11,905 bases of DNA from CAZVYN01 sp964631125 (GTDB lineage Bacteria > Eisenbacteria > RBG-16-71-46 > CAIMUX01), in the NCBI GenBank assembly GCA_964631125.1, contig CAZVYN010000101.1:1-11905 (forward strand). Direction: 5' to 3'. How positions within the stretch are numbered: position 1 is the stretch's first letter; each line of letters begins with the position of its first letter. Shown piece by piece: positions 7,255-11,905 of the stretch. The notes under the pieces are model-generated. The model was not told the DNA's origin. It searched no databases and was given only the letters and a program-made list of their open reading frames with translations. The position numbers were made by a program, and so were the translations under genes.

Positions 7255-9102
7255 ATGCCGAGTCCGTTGCGCAATAGCATCTCCATTCGCACCAAGCTGA
7301 TCGCGATGGTGGCCGGCGCCCTCATCCTGGGTGTCGTCGTCATCGCCGTCTTCATCCGCGGCATCGTCTACGAGAGCATCGTGCGCAACAAGCGGACGAC
7401 GGTCGAGATCCTCACCGCTTCGATGGTGCACGACATCAAGTACGACGCCGAAGGGCGCTCGATGGCGAACGTGCAGGAGATCGTCGCGAAGTACATGACG
7501 TACTACCGGATCATCGAATCGATCTCCTTCTATGATTCCGACGGGATCGCGCGCGCCGCCTCCCAGGCGGAGGCGGTCGGCCACGGCTCCGACCAGGCGG
7601 ACGTGGAAGCCGCTCTCACCCGGGCCAAGCCGCGCCTCGATGTGACACGTCCCGACCGCAGCCGTCTGGCCATCCGCTCGGTCGCTCCGATCCTGCGCGG
7701 CTCCAGCATCGTCGGCGCCGTGGCGATCGACGTCTCGATCGTCGATCTGGAACAGCTCTTGAGTTCGATCGACCGTCGCATCGCGGTGATCCTCGCGTTC
7801 GTGGTCAGCGCAACGAGCCTGCTGCTGTTCTTCGCGCTCCGCAGCGTCGTCCTGCTCCGACTGAACCGGCTCGTCGGCGTGACGCATGAGATCACCAAGG
7901 GCAACTACTCGGTCCGAGTCGGCGACGGCCTGAAAGACGAGATCGGCGAGCTCGCCTCCGCCTTCGACCGGATGACCGATGACCTCAGGCGTTCGCAGGA
8001 AGAGATCAAGGAGCACAACCGCACGCTGGAGAAGCGCGTCTCCGAGGCGACGGCCCAGCTCCAGGAGGCATACGAAGACCTGAAGAGCGCGCAGAGCCAA
8101 CTCGTCCTCAACGAGAAGATGGCCTCCCTCGGCGTCCTCATCGCCGGGGTCGCGCACGAGATCAATACGCCGGTCGGCGCGATCCTCAACGTCTCACGCC
8201 ATGTCGAGACGAGCATCATCGGCCTCCCGGCCGCGCTCGGCGCCTTCCGCAACGAGCCGAACATCTCGGTCGCGCAGGTGGTGAATTGTCTGCAGGAAGT
8301 GATGGCGGGCGCCATGACGCCCACGGTCGGCAGCGCGCCGGCCGCCATCCGCCAGGTCGAAGCTCTCCTGCGGGAACATGGCGTCGAGCGCTATCGCGAG
8401 CGGGCCTCCGTTCTGAGCAAGCTCAACTTCACCGATCAGGAGAAGCTGCGGGAGTACATCGACTGCTTCCGCCTTCCCTCTCTCTTCGCTTTCGTGGAGT
8501 CGTTCGGGAGCATCGCCCAGGCCAGTCGGATCTCACAGAGCAGCTCGCAGAAGATCGCCGAGATCGTACGCGCCCTGAAGTACTACGCGCACTCCAACCA
8601 GGACCGGCTGGAGCCGATCCAGGTCAACGAGTCGATCGAAGCCGCGCTCGTCCTGCTGCGCACCTATTTCAAGAACCGCCTGACGGTGACGACCGACTTC
8701 GCCGCCGCGCTCCCGCCGATCGTCTGCAGCAGCGACATCCATCAAGTCTGGACCAACCTGCTGACCAACGCCTGCGACGCGATCGAGGAGTACGGCTCCG
8801 ACGGCGCCGGCAGGATCACGATCGCGACGCGGCAGAGCGGCGACGCCGTCATCGTCACGGTCCAGGACAACGGCTGCGGGATCCAGCCCGACAAGATCGA
8901 TCGGATCTTCGATCCCTTCGTCACGACGAAGGACATCGGCAAGGGGACCGGGCTCGGACTCTCGATCGTCTCCGGCGTGATCGCAAAGCTCAACGGAGCC
9001 GTGCGCGTACGGAGCGTGCCGGGCGATACGGTCTTCGAAATCGAGTTGCCGATGGCGGAAAGCTCGCGGGGAACGCCGCGAGAGCTCATGGCTGCGGCGT
9101 GA
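7255..9102 (+). CDS. Membrane sensor histidine kinase with helical insert after the H-box
   Basis: This 615-residue protein has a transmembrane helix at about 15-36, a periplasmic sensor of about 140 residues, and a second helix at about 176-196. A HAMP linker (197-250) and a coiled coil (245-290) follow. The H-box is GVAHEINTPVGAI with phospho-acceptor H301. Some 115 mostly helical residues (about 316-430) then separate the H-box helix from QKIAEIVRALKYYA, the usual continuation of the second DHp helix. The ATPase domain has NLLTNACDAI (501-510), DNGCG (538-542), FDPF (552-555) and GKGTGLGLS (562-570), all intact, so it should be an active kinase. The sensor most resembles a PAS-like/Cache fold (SISFYDSDG), though this is tentative. 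The ribosome site is weak (GAGCGG). It lies 12 bp after the ALDH gene and 4 bp before its likely partner, and may read the binding-protein ligand. Confidence 0.88.
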   Translation: MPSPLRNSISIRTKLIAMVAGALILGVVVIAVFIRGIVYESIVRNKRTTVEILTASMVHDIKYDAEGRSMANVQEIVAKYMTYYRIIESISFYDSDGIARAASQAEAVGHGSDQADVEAALTRAKPRLDVTRPDRSRLAIRSVAPILRGSSIVGAVAIDVSIVDLEQLLSSIDRRIAVILAFVVSATSLLLFFALRSVVLLRLNRLVGVTHEITKGNYSVRVGDGLKDEIGELASAFDRMTDDLRRSQEEIKEHNRTLEKRVSEATAQLQEAYEDLKSAQSQLVLNEKMASLGVLIAGVAHEINTPVGAILNVSRHVETSIIGLPAALGAFRNEPNISVAQVVNCLQEVMAGAMTPTVGSAPAAIRQVEALLREHGVERYRERASVLSKLNFTDQEKLREYIDCFRLPSLFAFVESFGSIAQASRISQSSSQKIAEIVRALKYYAHSNQDRLEPIQVNESIEAALVLLRTYFKNRLTVTTDFAAALPPIVCSSDIHQVWTNLLTNACDAIEEYGSDGAGRITIATRQSGDAVIVTVQDNGCGIQPDKIDRIFDPFVTTKDIGKGTGLGLSIVSGVIAKLNGAVRVRSVPGDTVFEIELPMAESSRGTPRELMAAA

Positions 9103-9106
9103 CGAC

Positions 9107-10924
9107 ATGACGAACACGGCAGGAAACGCGGCGAGCGGAATCGCAGTGGTGACGGCTGAGGTCGCGACCGAATCGCGCGAGCCGGCGGAGCTCCACATCA
9201 TCTGTGTGGACGACGACGGCGAGTTCCTCAAGTCACTGGAGTTCTTCCTCCCCGAGCAGATCAATCGAGTGACGGACGATGACTTCTGGTACCGCTTCCT
9301 GTTCTTCCACAGTGCGGCCGACGCGTTGGCGGCGATCCAGGAGTTGATCGACGGACACGAGACTATCGCGATGGTCATCAGCGACCAGAAGATGCCCGAG
9401 ATGAAGGGCACGGACTTCCTGGCCGAGGTCAAGCGGCTCACCGCCGACAGTGTCCGCGTCCTCCTCACCGGGCATGCCGGGATGGACGCAGCCATCGCCG
9501 CCATCAACGAGCGACTCCTCGACAAGTACCTCACGAAACCGATCGAGAACGAGCACGACTTCACGACCAGCATCGTCCACCTGCTCCAGCGCTTCAGGAT
9601 GGAGCGGACGATCTCCGAGCAGAACCGCACGCTCGGCGCGCTCTTCGAGTTCGCCAACACCCTCAACGCGCATGCCTGCCTCGGCGACACCGTCCGTACG
9701 ATCGCCGCTTTCAGTCGTGAGCTCCTCGACGCTTCGCGCAGCGCGGTCCTCCTCCTAGACGAAGGGGTGCTCTCGGTGCACGCCGCGGAAGGAATATCCG
9801 GATGGAACTCGACCGACGGCGCGCGCCCGCTCGACGCGGCCATGGCGAGCGCACTCCTCGGCGACGGTGCGTTCTACGCCGATCACCGCTATGTCCAACA
9901 ATTCCGCAGCCTGCTCTCGGAGAGCAAGGCGAGTAGCGCGCCCGGTCGGTGTCTCATCGCGGGGCTCGGTTCGGTCGAGCAGCCGATGGGCCTGCTCGTG
10001 CTCGGACAGGATCGCCCCGACCGCACGTTCGGCTCGAAGGAGCTCCAGGAGCTGGCGTTCGTCGCCAATTCCGCCTCCGTCGCGCTCCACAATCAACTCA
10101 ACCGGATCGAGTTGGAGCGCCTGTGGGTGGAGGCCCGTGATCAGGCGGAGGCGTTGGCGTCGGCCAACGGACGGCTGGAGATCCTCGATCACCTCAAGAC
10201 GGATTTCTTGACCTTCATCTCGCACGAGCTCCGTACTCCGCTCGTTCAGCTCTCGGCCCTCAACATGATCGATGTCATGTCGAGTCCGCTCGAGCGCGAA
10301 CAGTTGATGCAGGTGGTTCGCCACGGCTACGAGCGTCTCGACGGTTTCGTCCGGCGCACGCTCGACTATTTCGGCTGGCTCGCCGAATCGCGTGTCGACC
10401 CGTCGGAGCTGGTCGATCTTCGCGAGTTCGCCCGCGCCTTCACCGACTCGATGCCCGAGCTACAGACGAGCGCGATCCAGTTCGTGCCTCCGGAGGCCGG
10501 CCCCGCGTGCCCCGTCCTCATCGACCGGGACGCGATGTCCGAGGTGCTCCGCATCTTCCTCGACAACGCACTCAAGTTCACCTCCGACGGCCGGGCGGTG
10601 CGCCTGCGCGTCTCGCTGCAAAATGAGCGCGTCCTCCTCATGGTCGAGGACGAGGGGAACGGATTCGAACCTGAGTGGGGGAGGGAGCTGTTCCGGCCGT
10701 TCACGGTGGCGAACATCAATCACCACCACGCCGGCGCGGCCCTGAGCCTCGCGAAGGCGCTCGCCATTGCCGAGGCGCATGGCGCTCGGATCGGAGCGGA
10801 GAGCCAGGGACCGGGCCAAGGGGCTAGGTTCTGGGTGGAGCTGCCGCTCGCCCCGGAGATAGGCGCGTCGGTCGATTCGTCTGACACGCTCTCGCCGGAC
10901 GCCGCGAATCGCGCGGCCGCCTAG
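9107..10924 (+). CDS. Receiver-GAF-histidine kinase hybrid regulator
   Basis: This 605-residue soluble protein has a receiver domain (about 28-165) with acidic residues D35-D37, phospho-acceptor D93 (ISDQKMPEMKG), T121 and K144. The segment between the first helix and second strand is longer than usual (EQINRVTDDDFWYRF, 50-64). A GAF-like domain follows at about 175-330, then a HisKA domain with H373 (FISHELRTPLVQLS) and an ATPase domain with N487 (FLDNALKFTSD) and D515 (EDEGNG). The G2 glycine box is weak, reading HAGAALSLA (541-549) where GTGLGLA is usual, so autokinase activity may be low or lost. There is no transmembrane helix and no DNA-binding domain. It likely receives phosphate from the kinase encoded 4 bp upstream and passes the signal on. 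The output partner is not in the window. Confidence 0.87.
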   Translation: MTNTAGNAASGIAVVTAEVATESREPAELHIICVDDDGEFLKSLEFFLPEQINRVTDDDFWYRFLFFHSAADALAAIQELIDGHETIAMVISDQKMPEMKGTDFLAEVKRLTADSVRVLLTGHAGMDAAIAAINERLLDKYLTKPIENEHDFTTSIVHLLQRFRMERTISEQNRTLGALFEFANTLNAHACLGDTVRTIAAFSRELLDASRSAVLLLDEGVLSVHAAEGISGWNSTDGARPLDAAMASALLGDGAFYADHRYVQQFRSLLSESKASSAPGRCLIAGLGSVEQPMGLLVLGQDRPDRTFGSKELQELAFVANSASVALHNQLNRIELERLWVEARDQAEALASANGRLEILDHLKTDFLTFISHELRTPLVQLSALNMIDVMSSPLEREQLMQVVRHGYERLDGFVRRTLDYFGWLAESRVDPSELVDLREFARAFTDSMPELQTSAIQFVPPEAGPACPVLIDRDAMSEVLRIFLDNALKFTSDGRAVRLRVSLQNERVLLMVEDEGNGFEPEWGRELFRPFTVANINHHHAGAALSLAKALAIAEAHGARIGAESQGPGQGARFWVELPLAPEIGASVDSSDTLSPDAANRAAA

Positions 10925-10952
10925 ACCCGACTCGAAACGCAGGAGGCGCAGG

Positions 10953-11831
10953 ATGGGAGTGATCTTCGGCCTCTTGGCCGCGATCTTCTGGGGACTCGGG
11001 GATTTCCTCATCACGCGACTGACGCGTCGCATCGGGACGCCGCACGCGCTCTTGCGGATCCAACTTCTGAGCCTGCTCTCGTGGGCGCTTCTCCTCTTCG
11101 TGCTGCCGAACGAGATCGCGCCGGGCGTCTCGATCTGGGCGATCGCGCTCCTGACCGGTATCTGCCACGTCGTCGGACTGGGCTTGGTCTACCGCGCCTT
11201 CGAGATCGGAACGATCTCCCTCGTCTCGCCGATCTCTTCCGGCTTCGCCATCGTGACCGCTCTCCTCGCCCTCGCGATGGGCGAGCGCCCGCCTGCGTTG
11301 GCGCTCGCCGGCGCCCTCCTCCTCGTCGTCGGCGTCGTGCTCGCGGCGACGAGTGGCGGTTCGGGCGTCGAGGCTCGCTCCAAGCTGCGCGGAATTCCCG
11401 AAGCGCTCGGCAGCGCCCTCGCCTTCGGGACGATGTTCTGGCTCTTCTATTTCTTCCTCGAGCCGGTGCTCGGATTTCTCTGGCCGCTCATCATCTTGAA
11501 GGTGATGGCTTCGGTCGCGGCGACGATCGCGTTGCGCCGACAGCCGTCCTCGGTCGACGTCGAGTCGACCGACGGCGGTCGCGCCCCCGTCGATTCTTCG
11601 TTCGGCGTCTGGACTCTCGCCGCCGGCGCCGCGCTGGCGGACACGCTCGCCTGGATCACCTACATCCAGGGGATGACCACGAGCTTCGCGACCGTCGTGA
11701 CGGCGCTCGCCTCTCTCTTCAGCGTCATCACTCTCCTCCTCGCCGGCCTCTTTCTCCGAGAACGACTGGCGCGGGTGCAGTGGGCCGGGGTGATCGTGAT
11801 CCTGCTCGGAGTGCTGATGGTCAGCATCTAG
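10953..11831 (+). CDS. EamA/DMT superfamily transporter
   Basis: This 292-residue integral membrane protein has about ten hydrophobic helices in two EamA repeats. The first starts GVIFGLLAAIFWGLGDFL and the second starts GIPEALGSALAFGTMFW (147-163). Each repeat ends in the usual ER-x-x-x-x-x-x-x-G-x-x-L-x-x-x-G-V-x-L pattern: ERPPALALAGALLLVVGVVL at 111-130 and the equivalent from E270. The drug/metabolite transporter family moves amino acids, nucleotides and other small metabolites, often outward. AGGAGG at 10941-10946 is the strongest ribosome site in the operon. The gene is the last of the operon, 28 bp after the hybrid kinase, and could export or import the compound the other genes handle. 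The substrate is unknown. Confidence 0.87.
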   Translation: MGVIFGLLAAIFWGLGDFLITRLTRRIGTPHALLRIQLLSLLSWALLLFVLPNEIAPGVSIWAIALLTGICHVVGLGLVYRAFEIGTISLVSPISSGFAIVTALLALAMGERPPALALAGALLLVVGVVLAATSGGSGVEARSKLRGIPEALGSALAFGTMFWLFYFFLEPVLGFLWPLIILKVMASVAATIALRRQPSSVDVESTDGGRAPVDSSFGVWTLAAGAALADTLAWITYIQGMTTSFATVVTALASLFSVITLLLAGLFLRERLARVQWAGVIVILLGVLMVSI

Positions 11832-11842
11832 CCCGAACCCCG

Positions 11843-11865
11843 CTACCCCCCCCCGCACGGGGTAG
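11843..11865 (+). terminator. Possible GC-rich hairpin after the operon
   Basis: CTACCCC (11843-11849) pairs perfectly with GGGGTAG (11859-11865) around a 9-base loop, 12 bases past the transporter stop. A second possible stem, CCCCC 11874-11878 with GGGGG 11888-11892, follows. No T-tract follows either stem, so intrinsic termination is uncertain. No gene lies from 11832 to the right edge. Confidence 0.3.
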
Positions 11866-11905
11866 GACCAAAACCCCCGCGGAGGGAGGGGGGCTGCGGC
11901 GCGCG

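Noticed and set aside
5758..8157. Long minus-strand open frame of 799 residues antisense to the ALDH and kinase genes
   Set aside because: Its product is Asp/Arg/Gly-rich without recognisable motifs, and it opposes two genes with clear catalytic motifs; GC-rich codon bias creates such antisense frames.
10824..11858. Minus-strand 344-residue frame antisense to the EamA gene
   Set aside because: It is a highly charged repetitive shadow of a hydrophobic membrane protein gene.

Overview
The window is GC-rich, densely coding DNA from a Gram-negative bacterium. An outer-membrane barrel protein with a C-terminal Phe and a lipobox protein show two membranes. I cannot name the phylum from sequence alone; a high-GC environmental lineage (myxobacterial, acidobacterial, gemmatimonad or similar) is plausible. 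No RNA genes, CRISPR arrays, insertion sequences or transposases were seen.

Layout. Two genes read leftward from a divergent intergenic region (2364-2695): an SDR-family NAD(P)-binding protein with a C-terminal DUF2867-like region (885-2363), and a thioredoxin/TlpA-like protein that runs off the left edge (1-757). The 5' part of the latter (758-885) is broken by several apparent single-base deletions. Seven genes read rightward from 2696 to 11831 with gaps of 28 bp or less and two 4-nt start/stop overlaps, so they very probably form one operon. In order they are a TorF-like outer-membrane barrel, a degenerate homologue of class I lysyl-tRNA synthetase, a family 3 amino-acid-type solute-binding lipoprotein, a divergent aldehyde dehydrogenase, a membrane sensor histidine kinase, a receiver-GAF-histidine kinase hybrid, and an EamA/DMT transporter.

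Interpretation (inference). The rightward operon looks like an undescribed signalling or metabolic module for an amino acid or amino-acid-like compound. The barrel could admit it, the lipoprotein bind it and the EamA protein export or import it. The LysRS-like protein and the divergent ALDH could bind or modify it, and the two kinases could report it. No ABC permease or ATPase accompanies the binding protein, which favours sensing over uptake. The LysRS-like protein keeps the fold signature and zinc-ribbon cysteines but has lost both the HIGH and KMSKS signatures, so it is unlikely to be an ordinary tRNA synthetase. This is the most interesting item in the window.
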